From NCBI GenBank assembly GCA_016191785.1, contig JACPVJ010000196.1, forward strand, positions 1 to 64,000: a DNA stretch of 64,000 nucleotides. The letters run 5' to 3'. This document shows positions 28,302 through 37,071 of this stretch, piece after piece. The translations under genes and the position numbers were made by a program. The notes below the pieces were generated by a model. It saw nothing but the letters and a program-made list of their open reading frames with translations. It ran no database searches and had not been told where the DNA came from. Within the stretch, counting starts at the first letter, position 1. Each line of letters opens with the position of its first letter. The DNA is from Myxococcales bacterium (GTDB lineage: Bacteria; Myxococcota_A; Polyangia; Polyangiales; Polyangiaceae).

Positions 28302-29296
28302 TGATCCAGCTCGGGCCGGAGCAGCTGCTTGATCGCCGGCTCGTTCATGTTGGCCCGGGTGACCAGCTTGCTGCCGGTGTCGATGCGCCTGTCGACCTTC
28401 TCGCCCTTCAAGTGCGAGACCATGGTCTTCACCGCCAGGTAGCCCATGTTGAACGGATCTTGCAGCACCAACCCGTCGATGGCGCCGCCCTCGACGCCGG
28501 CCACCAGCTTGTCCGAGGCGTCGAAGCCCACGAAGCCGAGCTTGCCAGCCAGGTTCGCCTTCTCGACCGCCCGCAGCATACCGAAGGTGGTCGACTCGTT
28601 GGGCGTGAACACGCCGGCGACTTTTCCGTCGGTGGCCCCCTGGGCGAGAAGCAGGCTCTCGCTGGCCTTGTGCGCGGTTTCGGTCGTCGCGCCGCCGTAC
28701 TGATTGTCGCTGAGGATCTTCACGCCTTCGGCCTTCAGCGCCTCGAGGCACCCCTCTTCACGGTGGTTCGTGCTGGCCGAGCCCTCTTGGTAGCGCAGCA
28801 CCACGGCGCCACCCTTGTCTTTCACCTTCTGCGCCAGGTGAGCGCAGCCCAGCTTGCCCGCCGCGCGGTTGTCCGTCGCGACGAAGCTCACGTGGTCTTC
28901 CGAAGCGAGATCCGAGTCGAAGATCACGACCGGGATCTTCGCGCCGGCCGCGGCCTTCACGCTCGAGACCAGGGCCTTGTCGTTCAGCGGTGCGAGCACG
29001 ATCCCCGAGACGCCCTGGGCGGTGAAGCTCTGCACAAGATCGATCTGTTGCTTCAGGTCGTCCTCTTTGAGCGGGCCCTTCCACACGATCTCGACCCCCA
29101 GCTCCCGGGAAGCCTTGACCGCGCCGGCGTGCACGCTCTTCCAGAACTCGTGGGTCGTGCCCTTGGGGATGACCGCGATCCGCAGGGGCTCTCGGCCCCC
29201 TTCCGAGCCAGCGGTCGGCGCCGGTGTCTCGCGCTTGCAGCCCCAAAGTGCCAGCGCCAAAACGAGCGCGATCGCCCTGCCCACGCCTCGGTTCAT
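28289..29296 (-). CDS. Sugar ABC transporter substrate-binding lipoprotein
   Basis: 335 residues from ATG 29296. Lipoprotein signal MNRGVGRAIALVLALALWGC (Cys20), unusual for a periplasmic binding protein of Gram-negatives but common in myxobacteria. Mature part is of the ribose/LacI-like fold: LRIAVIPKGTTHEFWKSVHAGAVKASRELGVEIVWKGP, then DLKQQIDLVQSFTAQGVSGIVLAPLNDKA, VIFDSDLASED, GVFTPNESTTFGMLRA, VGFDASDKLVAGVEGGAIDGLVLQDPFNMGYLAVKT. First gene of the six-gene operon running down to 23121. The ligand is probably a monosaccharide or related polyol; not determinable. Confidence 0.94.
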   Translation of the reverse strand: MNRGVGRAIALVLALALWGCKRETPAPTAGSEGGREPLRIAVIPKGTTHEFWKSVHAGAVKASRELGVEIVWKGPLKEDDLKQQIDLVQSFTAQGVSGIVLAPLNDKALVSSVKAAAGAKIPVVIFDSDLASEDHVSFVATDNRAAGKLGCAHLAQKVKDKGGAVVLRYQEGSASTNHREEGCLEALKAEGVKILSDNQYGGATTETAHKASESLLLAQGATDGKVAGVFTPNESTTFGMLRAVEKANLAGKLGFVGFDASDKLVAGVEGGAIDGLVLQDPFNMGYLAVKTMVSHLKGEKVDRRIDTGSKLVTRANMNEPAIKQLLRPELDQWLK

Positions 29297-29377
29297 CGCG
29301 GCCGAGGGTACGCTGCAGGCCCGCGCGACGTCCAGGGCGGCGCGTGCGGGCTCTGGTACTCTGCAGAGTGAGATCGG

Positions 29378-29917
29378 ATGTCCGCCCCGTCGCCCGCCGA
29401 AATCCACGACGCCCTCGACCCGGCACGCCGGCGCCTGTTCGCTGCAGTCTTCGCGATGGGGCTCGCATCGGCCGGGATCGCCGCCGGCACGCTGTTCGCT
29501 GCGACGGACACGACCGGCCGCGTGCTCGGGGCCCTGTTGGCCTGCACGTTCGCCGGCTTCACCGCGTTCTGCGCCCGCGAGCTCGGGCTGCACGCCCGCG
29601 CGGTCCGCGGGGTGATCGAGCAGCCGGGTCACGTGGTCTGGGTCACCTTCACGGTGCAGTCAGGGCCCCGGGTCCAGACGCTGGGGATCCTGACGGTCCA
29701 CGATGCGGCCGGCAGATCGCGACGCTTCGTTCTCCCGCCGAGCACCGGAGGCCATGCCTTCGAGCTGCTCCGCGAGCAGTGCCCCCAGGCGGTGTTCACT
29801 CATCGCGCGGGCGGCTACGAGGCCCTCCATCAGCTGTGGCGATCGAGCCCGGCCGAGTTCCCGGCGCGGGCGCGAGGCCTGCAATCGGACTCGGGCCTTC
29901 CTGATGCGGGGGCCTGA
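29378..29917 (+). CDS. Small membrane protein of unknown function
   Basis: 179 residues with ATG at 29378. Two hydrophobic stretches near the N-terminus (LFAAVFAMGLASAGIAAGTLFA at ~20-41 and VLGALLACTFAGFTAFCA at ~48-65), then a soluble beta-rich region (GHVVWVTFTVQSGPRVQTLGILTVHD) and a helical C-terminus ending DSGLPDAGA. Fits a two-helix membrane protein with a cytoplasmic PH-like or DUF-type domain; I do not recognise the family. Divergent from the sugar operon (81-base gap); its stop codon abuts that of the convergent MYXO-CTERM gene. Confidence 0.7.
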   Translation: MSAPSPAEIHDALDPARRRLFAAVFAMGLASAGIAAGTLFAATDTTGRVLGALLACTFAGFTAFCARELGLHARAVRGVIEQPGHVVWVTFTVQSGPRVQTLGILTVHDAAGRSRRFVLPPSTGGHAFELLREQCPQAVFTHRAGGYEALHQLWRSSPAEFPARARGLQSDSGLPDAGA

Positions 29918-31873
29918 TCACGCACGTGAGCGCCGCCGCCGCGCGGCGAGCCCAAGCGCGAGCAGCGCGAGCGCGAGCGCGATCCGCCGGCTGTCACGCT
30001 CCGGCACCAGGCGGCACCCGCAGCCTCCGTCGTCGCCGGCGTCCGTGGTCCCGCCGGTGGGCACGTTGCCTCCGGACCCGGCGGCGGCGTCGTTGCCCGC
30101 GTCGTTGGCGGAGCCGCCGGTGCCCGCCTCTGGGAACACGCACTGCCCGCCCACGCAGGTCTTGGGGGGGAAGCAGACGGGGTTGCACTGTTCCGGCACG
30201 CACTGCCCGGTCTTCGCGTCGCACTCCTCGCCGGTGGCGCAGGTCACGCCCTCGCACAGCGGGACGCAGCCCTTGGTCGCGTCGCACTTCTGACCTGTCG
30301 GGCAGGTCACGCCCGAGCACATTCCCACGCACGCCCCGGTGCTGTCGCAGTGCTCACCGCTCTGGCAGGTCTTGCCCTTGCACGCCGGGGGCACGCAGTT
30401 CTTCGAGCCCGTCTTGTCGCAGACCTCGCCCGCGTTGCAGCCGATGTCGCCGGCGTAGCAATCGCACGGCGCCTTGCACTCGCCCTGCGAGCACTGCTTG
30501 GGCGCCGGGCACTGCACCCCGGCGCAGGGGTCGACGCACTTGCCGTCCTTGCAGGCCTGTCCGAAGGGACAGACCACGCCATCACACGCCGGCTTGCACG
30601 TCTTGCTGCTGGCGTCGCACACCGAGCCCGGCGGACAACCCCCGGTGGTGCAATCGTCGGGGATGCAGATCGACCCCTGGTCAGTGGGCTTGCATGTCGA
30701 CCCCAGGGGGCAGTTGCCGATCTCGCCGCCCTTGCAGGGCGGCACGCAGATGCTGGCGTGGCAGAACAGGCCTGTGGGGCACGCTCCGGGCTTGCCGTCG
30801 CAGTCCAGATCTTGGGCCGAGTCGCAGGGCTCGGGCGCGCCGGGGTAGGTCTTGCTGTCGGCGTCGTTGCAGTCGCACGGCTGGGCCGCGCCGGGGCACT
30901 TGCAGTCGACGAAGCCGTCTTTGTCGGCGTCGGGGCACACGCCCGTGCCTTGCTCGGTGAGCCCCGCAACGGCGTCCACTTCACCCTCTTGAGAGTGGTA
31001 CGAGCACGCCGGAAACTCCTTGCCGTCGTAGCCAGCCACGATCGACGCGTAGCGGAAGGTTATCCCGCACGGCAGCCCGTGCACCTGCGTGAACGAGTCG
31101 TCCTCGACGGCGTAGTTCGCGGTGTCGCCGCAGGCGGCCCAGGTGGGGTTGGACGGCGACGGGGGGCGCGTGGTGAACCACCCATGGGTGAAGATCTGCT
31201 GCAAGACGGCCCGGTTCCACTTCTGTGGGTCGGTGCCGGTGGTCGCGGGATCTTCCACCGCGTCTTTCGCAAACGGGTTGTCCGTCAGATAGACCGTGTA
31301 CTCGACGGACTCGCAGGGCTGCGGGCCGTGATCGTTCTGGGCGAAGATGGCGACCTTGTTCGAAGGCCCGCCCAGATCGAACACCAACCCCTCCCACGGA
31401 AAGTAGTGGCCCGGCGTCCCGTCGGGCACGCAGTTCGAGACCGCGCGATTCGGGCACCCGCCGACCAGCGTGTGATCGAGCAACCGGCAGGGGTGCCACC
31501 AGGTGTGATCGAGCTTCTCGAGATACTTGGTGGCGTTCGCCACCGTGTTGGTCACGGTCCCGTTGCACGAATACTGGCCCGGGCAATCGTAGGGTGGCGT
31601 CGACTCGCCCGCGCAGCCGGTGTGGCTGGTGGTGTCGCAGCCGGGCCAGTTGTTGAAGAACTTGGCGAGCAGCGGCAGCTGCGGTCCGGTCAGGCCGTTC
31701 TTGTCCTTGAAGATGTCGTGGACCACGCCACCGGCGCTCTGGATGGCGTTGATGCACGCCTGGGGCGACGTCGGTGGGTTGGCGTCGCACGCCCCCGTGG
31801 CGGCCTCCGCGCGAGAGCCCAGCGCGAGCGCGCCGAGCGCGAGTCCGAACGACAGGGTCGTCTTGATGGTCAT
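29918..31873 (-). CDS. Cys-rich MYXO-CTERM surface protein with calcium-type motifs
   Basis: 651 residues from ATG 31873, preceded on the minus strand by a strong GGAGG ribosome site. Type I signal peptide (MTIKTTLSFGLALGALALGS, cleavage after SRAEA). Residues ~25-345 form a unique N-terminal domain with Trp/Cys/His-rich motifs (LDHTWWHPCRLLDHTLVGGCPNR split over its length, AIFAQNDHGPQPCESVEYTVYL). Then DADKDGFVDC and CDCNDADSKTYPGAPEPCD, the Asp-rich putative metal-binding motif seen in MopE-type proteins. Eight or more Cys repeats follow (C..G..C..G..CDA.TG.C). The C-terminus has a Gly/Asn/Asp linker, DDGGCGCRLVP, a 15-residue hydrophobic helix and RRRRSRA: a MYXO-CTERM sorting tail. Its Cys repeats differ from those of the four relatives to the right and lack the PNGQ module. 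Confidence 0.88.
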   Translation of the reverse strand: MTIKTTLSFGLALGALALGSRAEAATGACDANPPTSPQACINAIQSAGGVVHDIFKDKNGLTGPQLPLLAKFFNNWPGCDTTSHTGCAGESTPPYDCPGQYSCNGTVTNTVANATKYLEKLDHTWWHPCRLLDHTLVGGCPNRAVSNCVPDGTPGHYFPWEGLVFDLGGPSNKVAIFAQNDHGPQPCESVEYTVYLTDNPFAKDAVEDPATTGTDPQKWNRAVLQQIFTHGWFTTRPPSPSNPTWAACGDTANYAVEDDSFTQVHGLPCGITFRYASIVAGYDGKEFPACSYHSQEGEVDAVAGLTEQGTGVCPDADKDGFVDCKCPGAAQPCDCNDADSKTYPGAPEPCDSAQDLDCDGKPGACPTGLFCHASICVPPCKGGEIGNCPLGSTCKPTDQGSICIPDDCTTGGCPPGSVCDASSKTCKPACDGVVCPFGQACKDGKCVDPCAGVQCPAPKQCSQGECKAPCDCYAGDIGCNAGEVCDKTGSKNCVPPACKGKTCQSGEHCDSTGACVGMCSGVTCPTGQKCDATKGCVPLCEGVTCATGEECDAKTGQCVPEQCNPVCFPPKTCVGGQCVFPEAGTGGSANDAGNDAAAGSGGNVPTGGTTDAGDDGGCGCRLVPERDSRRIALALALLALGLAARRRRSRA

Positions 31874-31981
31874 GGGGTGCCTCCGGGGCGGGCCCAGAAT
31901 ATCGCGGCCCTGGCCTGGTCGGGGGGCCATCGTGCCGTCGGGGCTTGCCCGCCCCGGATCGCGGCCTCAGCTTGAGTGGTC

Positions 31982-32566
31982 ATGCAGCTGGGCGAGATCT
32001 GGGGCTGGGTCACTGCGGTTGCGCTCGGGGTCGGTCTGGCGGCGACCGCCGGCCTTCGTGCCTGGCTGCCTCTCCTCTTGGCGGGCGGCCTCGCCCGCCT
32101 GGGCGTGGTCTCGCTGGGCGAGAGCTTCGGGTTCTTGTCGTCCACCCCCGCACTGGTGCTGTTCGCGGTCGCGACCGTGGTCGAGATCGTCGCCGACAAG
32201 ATCCCCGCGGTCGATCACGTGCTGGACGTGATCTCCACCGTGGTGCGCCCCGCCGCGGGCGCCCTGCTGGCGGCCTCGGCGCTGTACCAGGTGAACGACC
32301 CGCTGATCGCGGCGGTGATCGGCATCTGTGTCGGCGCGCCGGTGGCCCTGGGTCCGCACGCGGCCAAGTCGGCGCTACGCGCGGCGTCGTCCGCCACCAC
32401 CGCCGGCTTTGCGAACCCGATCGTCAGCTTCATCGAAGACGGCGTGGCCCTCGCGCTCTTCGTCCTGGCGGTGGTGGTGCCGGTCGTGTCGCTGCTCTTG
32501 GTGGTGATGGTGGCGTGGTGGGTGATCCGACGCCGGCGGCGCAAGCTGGCGGTCGCGCCGGCGTGA
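31982..32566 (+). CDS. DUF4126-family membrane protein
   Basis: 194 residues from ATG 31982; GTG 31976 would add two. Four to six hydrophobic helices with family-type motifs: GVGLAATAGLRAWLPLLLAG, FAVATVVEIVADKIPAVDHVLDVI, RPAAGALLAASALYQ, GAPVALGPHAAKSALRAASSATT, NPIVSFIEDG. Ends in a hydrophobic helix plus a RRRRRK tail (inside-positive). The family has no known biochemical activity. Two orientations meet here: the gene before and after are on the other strand. Confidence 0.88.
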   Translation: MQLGEIWGWVTAVALGVGLAATAGLRAWLPLLLAGGLARLGVVSLGESFGFLSSTPALVLFAVATVVEIVADKIPAVDHVLDVISTVVRPAAGALLAASALYQVNDPLIAAVIGICVGAPVALGPHAAKSALRAASSATTAGFANPIVSFIEDGVALALFVLAVVVPVVSLLLVVMVAWWVIRRRRRKLAVAPA

Positions 32567-32567
32567 G

Positions 32568-32834
32568 TCACTCGGGGAACGTCTCCCACAGCCCGACCGC
32601 GCGCCGCCGCCGCGCCTTGGCCACCAAGAAGGCGTCGAGCGCGACGAGGGCCGACACGATGTAGCCCACGCCGCACGAGGCAATCACCAGCGCCATGATC
32701 AGCAGGCCCTTGGCCGCCTGACCCAAGATCACGTGACCGAGGCCAGGCGCCAGCACGCTGACGATGATCGCCAGAACGTCGGTCCCGTCGAGCTCGCCGG
32801 GGGTCGAGAGGGTGGGTGAGGGGAGGGCGTCCAT
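32568..32834 (-). CDS. Small two-helix membrane protein
   Basis: 88 residues from ATG 32834 (MDALPSPTLSTP), chosen because a purine-rich AAGGAAG lies upstream and the longer in-frame version has only polar residues. Two hydrophobic segments: VLAIIVSVLAPGLGHVILGQ and GLLIMALVIASCGVGYIVSALVALDAFLV, followed by KARRRR. The PGLGH..LGQ..KG pattern resembles TM2-type or DUF-type small membrane proteins. Function unknown. Its stop lies one base after the DUF4126 stop on the other strand. Confidence 0.7.
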   Translation of the reverse strand: MDALPSPTLSTPGELDGTDVLAIIVSVLAPGLGHVILGQAAKGLLIMALVIASCGVGYIVSALVALDAFLVAKARRRRAVGLWETFPE

Positions 32835-32911
32835 TTTCCCGAATGCTTCCTTTCGTCGCGACCCGAAGCGGGCGCGGTCAGAGAGCATTCGGGGCGGGGA
32901 CGGGTCTTATT

Positions 32912-35900
32912 TCAGGCGGCGCGCCGGCGCCGCAGCGCGGCGAATGCCACGGCCAAGAGCCAGCCTGCGTGGGTCGGGTCGCTCTTGGCGGGCACGCGAC
33001 AGCCGCAGCCCCCGTCATCTCCGCCGCCGTCAGCCTTCTTGCCGGCGCCGCCTCCCGATGAGGTACCACCTGCCGACGCGCCGCCGGACGAGCCGCCCGC
33101 GGCACCGCTGCCGCCGGCGCCGCTGCTCCCGCCGACGCCCGAGTCGATCCCGCCGTCTGCCGACACGCACGCGTTGCCCTGGCACGTGTAGCCGGGGGCA
33201 CAGTCCGACCCCGACGCGCACTGCTGCTGGCAGGCGCCGCCAACGCATTTGTATGGCACGCAGGACTCGCTCTGGCCGTTCGGTTGCAGCACTGTGGTCG
33301 CGTCCTTGCAGGTTGCAGAGGTGACTGCGCACTTGCCGGTGTTGGTGTCGCACTTCGCGCCCTGCGCGCAGTCGGTGTCCGACGCGCAGGTCGATGCGCA
33401 GACACCCGTCGCCGCCTTGCAGGCGTAGGGCAAGCAGTTCTGCGTCGGGAGCAGCGAGCAGAGCCCGGCGCCGTCGCAGGTTCCGGCCGGTTGCGACACG
33501 TCGCCGCTACAGCTCGCGTCCTTGCACGCCGTGCCCGCTGCGGGGTAGGCGCAAGCGCTCTTGTTCGCGCCGTCGCAGGCGCCCTTGCACTTGTCGCCGG
33601 TCGTGCCCGAGCAATCGGTCCGGGTGCCGCGCGGCTTGCCCGCCACGGGCTTGCACTGCCCGAGGCTCCCGGTCTCGGCGCAGGCCTCGCACTGACCGTT
33701 GCAGGGCGCATCGCAGCACACCTGATCGACGCAGAAGCTCGACTTGCAGGCGTTCGCTACCGTGCACGTCTTCCCGTTGTCGATCTTGGGGATGCACACC
33801 CCGTTCGAGCAGTAGTTGTCGGTCACGCAGTCGCTATCGGCCGTGCAAGGGCTTGCGCATGCGGAGCCTTTGCACACGTACGGCGAGCAGTTAGCGTTGT
33901 TCTGATCGGTGCAGAGGCCCGCGCCGTTGCACACCTTGCCCGAGACAGAGCCGTTGACGCAGGTGGTGGGGCCGCAGCTGGTCCCTGCCGCGCCCTTGGC
34001 GCACTCACCGGGGGTCCCAGAGCACGAGGCTTGGTCGCCGCACGGGTCGCTGCCGGTGACGCACTGGTTGCCCGGGTTGGCCCCCTTCTTGGCCGCGCCG
34101 CACTTGCCGTTGTTGGCCAGGCTGCCGTCTTCCTTGTTGCCCGCGGCGCAGGCCATGCACTTGCCGGTACAGGTCCCGTCGCAGCACACGCCGTCGGCGC
34201 ACAGGTTCGAGGCGCACACGGAGGCGCTCGCGCACGGCTGCCCGAGTGGCTCCTTGGGTATGCAAGAGCCGCCCTTGCAGTAGTTCCCGGGAGAGCAGTT
34301 GGCGTCGGAGCCGCAGCTCTGGGGGCAGCTGGCTGCACCGCCGCAGAGATACGCGCCGCACTGACCTGCCGAGCCCGTGCCGAGGACCGTGCACTTTCCG
34401 TTCTGGGTGGCCCCGAGCGCAGCTGAACACACGTCGCAGCCGTTGCCGCATGTCGAGTCACAGCAGTAGCTGTCGACGCAGTGCCCGTTCAGGCAGTCGC
34501 CGTTCGCGCTGCAACCCTGACCGTCGTCCTTCTTGCAGTTGCCGGCGCTGTCACAGCTGTTGACCCCACCGCACGCGGTCCCGTCTTTGCCGCTCGTGAT
34601 CAGCGTGGTGCAAGTTCCCGCGGTGTTGGCGCATGACCGGCACGGCGTGGTGCAGGCATCAGCGCAGCAATAGCCGTCGACGCAGTTGTTGCTGGCGCAA
34701 TCCGTCGCCAAGGTGCAGGTCTGCCCGTTCTTCTTCTTGCAATCCGCGCCCGCGCTGCACGTGCTCGTGCCCTGGCACTGGGCGCCATCGTCCTGGTTCG
34801 TGACCAAGGTGGTGCAAGTCCCCGCGGTGTTGGCGCATGACCGGCACGGCGTGGCGCAGGCGTCTGCGCAGCAATAGCCGTCGACGCAGTTGTTGCTGGC
34901 GCAATCCGTCGCCAAGGTGCAGGTCTGCCCGTTCTTCTTCTTGCAGGCGCCACTCGCGCTGCATGTGTTCGCGCCGGTGCAGGTGTCGGTGTCGTCGGCG
35001 CTGACCACCGAGGTGCACTTCCCAACCGAATAGAAAGTCCCCGCTTGTCCCAAGTCACAGCGCTGGCACACGCCACAGCTCGGCGTGAGACAACACACGC
35101 CGTCGACGCAATTGCCCGTGTCGCAGGTGGTGCCGTTCGAGCAGGCGTCTCCGCGCACTATCATCGCCCAGGTGTCCTTGGGGTCGGCGGGGTCCGGGGA
35201 CACCGTGTCGCCCGAGTACATCACGAAGCGCTTGTTCGCCGGCTCGAACACCAGGGGCGTCGAGCTGCGCGCGGTCGGCGCGGCGGCCGAGCCCGCCTGT
35301 TGGATCTCCGCCCACGCGGAGCCATCCCATTGCCAGAGCTCTTTCGACGGGCTCGCGCCGGGCTTGCCGCCGAAGAGCAACACCTTCTTGCGAACGCTGT
35401 CGTAGCCCATGCCGGAGCCGGTGCGCTGGCCCAGACCCGCGGGCGTGGTCGCGGGCTCGAACTTGTCGGTGCTGCTGTTGTAGAGCACCGTGATGTCAGC
35501 CATGCCGCCCGAGGCGGTTCCACCGTAGATCACCGTTCGCGCATTTTGCGCGTCGTAGGCCATCCCATGCATCGTGCGGGCCGTGGGCGCCGTGCACCCC
35601 GAGCCGCAGCGCTTCGACCACTTGGCGGTCGTGCCGTTCCACTCCCAGATCTCGCTATTGTACCCCGAGCCCGGGTTGCCACCGAACAAGAGCACGCGCT
35701 GCAGCGCCGAGTCGTACGCCATCGCGTGCCCATAGCGAGCAGACGGCTTGTCGACGCCTGCTGTGCACGACCCGGCACACTTCTGGGTCCAAGAGCCCGA
35801 AGCGTAGATCCACGTCTCGTCGATCGGGCTCCCGTTGTAGCCGCCGAACAGGACCGTCTCGCCGCGAGCTGCGTCGTGGGCCATCGCGTGGTAGCGACGC

Positions 35901-36844
35901 CCCCCGCTCGGGCTCGACGCCACGGACCAGGTAGAGCCGCTGAGGGTCCAGGCGTCGGCCAAATACGCGACGCCCCCCACGACATCCGTGCCTCCCGTCA
36001 CCAGCGTCACGCCCGTCGCGGCGTGGTGGGCCATCGCGTGCCCGTACCGGCCCGGAGGCGGCGAAGTTCCGTTGAGCAGGGTCCACTCGGCGTTTTCGTA
36101 CGCCGGGTCGAGCACGATCGGGTACTCGAGCCCCGTGCGATCGAGCTCGACCACCAGACGGTCGCCCACGACGCTCAAGCGCGCATCGCGCCGCTTGCCC
36201 CGAGCATCGAGGGCGAAGGGCCGGTGGATGCGCAGTGCCGGCATGCCGGCGTCGTCCAAGAACAGCACTGCGCCGTCCGGTTGCTCGGCCACGTTGGAGA
36301 TGCCGGCAGGCAGCTCGATGCGCCAACTGAAGCGGGTGGGAGCCGCGTCGCTCTCGAGCACGAACAGCTCTTCGAAGCGCTGAGCGGTAGCGGCGACCAC
36401 CAGGTGCGTGGACGGATGCGCGTCCGCGTAGAACAGGCGGCCATCGATCAGCTCGGCTTCGCGGCCGGCCGCGCCTTCACGCCAGAAGCGGATCGCATGG
36501 CGAGCGCTCGGGCTCGGGCCCACCTCGAAGGCGAGCTCCGCCCGGTGCCCGACTCTTGCGGCGACCCGCGCGGTGCTCGCTCCGACGCCGCGATGCCCCG
36601 GCGAAACGAAGGCTTCGCCAGCGGGTTGCAGCCCGTTGAGCGACTCCGTGAAGAAGCGATCGAGCACTCTGTCGGCCCGCGCCACGGCGATGGCCGTCTC
36701 GAGGCCGAGCGGCGCTCGCACGCCGCCGCCATCGGGGCTCGCCACGAGCGGCCCAGTCTCGGGCGCCACCTCGCTGCACGCCGTCGACCCGAGAATCAGC
36801 AAGGCCCCCGCCCACGCCACCAGACGCCACACGTGCGATCCCAT
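32912..36844 (-). CDS. Kelch-propeller, Cys-rich MYXO-CTERM lipoprotein
   Basis: 1310 residues. N-terminus is lipoprotein-like: hydrophobic core then GSTAC with Cys23. Residues ~25-250 form a beta domain ending LEYPIVLDPAYENAEWT, a motif (G-x-x-[YW]P[IV]x[IL]DP) also in the two other propeller proteins here. Residues ~250-565 contain six Kelch repeats (RYGHAMAHH, RRYHAMAHD, RYGHAMAYD, TMHGMAYD, GSGMGYDS and a weaker one), suggesting a six-bladed propeller. About 600 residues of Cys repeats follow (units such as GNCVDGVCC, CANTAGTCTT), with a recent internal duplication. The last stalk module has PNGQSESCVPYKC and CQQQC, then a Gly/Ser linker, DDGGCGCRVP, a hydrophobic helix and RRRRAA: the MYXO-CTERM tail. 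A cell-surface adhesin-like role is inferred, not shown. Confidence 0.92.
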   Translation of the reverse strand: MGSHVWRLVAWAGALLILGSTACSEVAPETGPLVASPDGGGVRAPLGLETAIAVARADRVLDRFFTESLNGLQPAGEAFVSPGHRGVGASTARVAARVGHRAELAFEVGPSPSARHAIRFWREGAAGREAELIDGRLFYADAHPSTHLVVAATAQRFEELFVLESDAAPTRFSWRIELPAGISNVAEQPDGAVLFLDDAGMPALRIHRPFALDARGKRRDARLSVVGDRLVVELDRTGLEYPIVLDPAYENAEWTLLNGTSPPPGRYGHAMAHHAATGVTLVTGGTDVVGGVAYLADAWTLSGSTWSVASSPSGGRRYHAMAHDAARGETVLFGGYNGSPIDETWIYASGSWTQKCAGSCTAGVDKPSARYGHAMAYDSALQRVLLFGGNPGSGYNSEIWEWNGTTAKWSKRCGSGCTAPTARTMHGMAYDAQNARTVIYGGTASGGMADITVLYNSSTDKFEPATTPAGLGQRTGSGMGYDSVRKKVLLFGGKPGASPSKELWQWDGSAWAEIQQAGSAAAPTARSSTPLVFEPANKRFVMYSGDTVSPDPADPKDTWAMIVRGDACSNGTTCDTGNCVDGVCCLTPSCGVCQRCDLGQAGTFYSVGKCTSVVSADDTDTCTGANTCSASGACKKKNGQTCTLATDCASNNCVDGYCCADACATPCRSCANTAGTCTTLVTNQDDGAQCQGTSTCSAGADCKKKNGQTCTLATDCASNNCVDGYCCADACTTPCRSCANTAGTCTTLITSGKDGTACGGVNSCDSAGNCKKDDGQGCSANGDCLNGHCVDSYCCDSTCGNGCDVCSAALGATQNGKCTVLGTGSAGQCGAYLCGGAASCPQSCGSDANCSPGNYCKGGSCIPKEPLGQPCASASVCASNLCADGVCCDGTCTGKCMACAAGNKEDGSLANNGKCGAAKKGANPGNQCVTGSDPCGDQASCSGTPGECAKGAAGTSCGPTTCVNGSVSGKVCNGAGLCTDQNNANCSPYVCKGSACASPCTADSDCVTDNYCSNGVCIPKIDNGKTCTVANACKSSFCVDQVCCDAPCNGQCEACAETGSLGQCKPVAGKPRGTRTDCSGTTGDKCKGACDGANKSACAYPAAGTACKDASCSGDVSQPAGTCDGAGLCSLLPTQNCLPYACKAATGVCASTCASDTDCAQGAKCDTNTGKCAVTSATCKDATTVLQPNGQSESCVPYKCVGGACQQQCASGSDCAPGYTCQGNACVSADGGIDSGVGGSSGAGGSGAAGGSSGGASAGGTSSGGGAGKKADGGGDDGGCGCRVPAKSDPTHAGWLLAVAFAALRRRRAA
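34607..34945 (-). repeat. 135-bp near-identical direct repeat inside the Kelch/Cys gene
   Basis: Copies at 34607-34741 and 34811-34945, 204 bases (68 codons) apart. By eye there are four mismatches in 135 positions, and the last ~78 bases are identical. The repeat encodes the unit with KKKNGQTCTLATDCASNNC, CVDGYCCADAC and TPCRSCANTAGTCTTL. Neighbouring Cys units in the same gene are far less similar at DNA level, so this pair is a recent duplication or was made identical by gene conversion. Confidence 0.9.
35150..36100 (-). repeat. Kelch repeat region (six units)
   Basis: Within the 32912-36844 gene. Six units of about 50 residues, each with a GHAMA/GMAYD-type stretch, a small-residue strand ending LFGG or YGG/VTGG, and a Trp about 10-15 residues later (DAWTLSGSTW, ETWIYASGSW, EIWEWNG, ELWQWDG). 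Order: five clear units and a sixth weaker one ending in DTWAMIV. This is the usual spacing of a six-bladed Kelch propeller. Boundaries are approximate. Confidence 0.75.
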
Positions 36845-36922
36845 CTCCGCCTCACCCTTCCGTTCGAGCCGCCCCTAGCCCGTGCAGTCTAGGCGCGAGC
36901 GGTCGGCTTCGGCAACGTGGGA

Positions 36923-36939
36923 CTCGCGAGACTCGCGAG
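36923..36939. promoter_or_regulatory. Two tandem CTCGCGAG palindromes in a divergent promoter gap
   Basis: CTCGCGAG at 36923-36930 and again at 36932-36939, one base apart, with CTCGAG a few bases further on. The gap between the two divergent genes (36845-37071) is 227 bases, and the palindromes sit about 80 bases upstream of the Kelch gene start and 133 before the protease start. Repeated palindromes of this kind are typical operator half-sites, but no cognate regulator is identified. In such GC-rich DNA a chance origin is not excluded. Confidence 0.3.
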
Positions 36940-37071
36940 ACCCCTCGAGATTGACTCCGAACGTGCCGTCTGACGATGATGCCGCCCGACCCAGGGGCGG
37001 CAGCGACGAGCAGCGAGCGCTGGTTCCTCTCGGGCCATTCCCCGCACTCGCTCGATTTCCGGAGGCTCCCC

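Noticed and set aside
35045-36892. 615-codon frame antisense to the Kelch gene
   Set aside because: No motif; the minus strand has Kelch repeats with clear periodicity.
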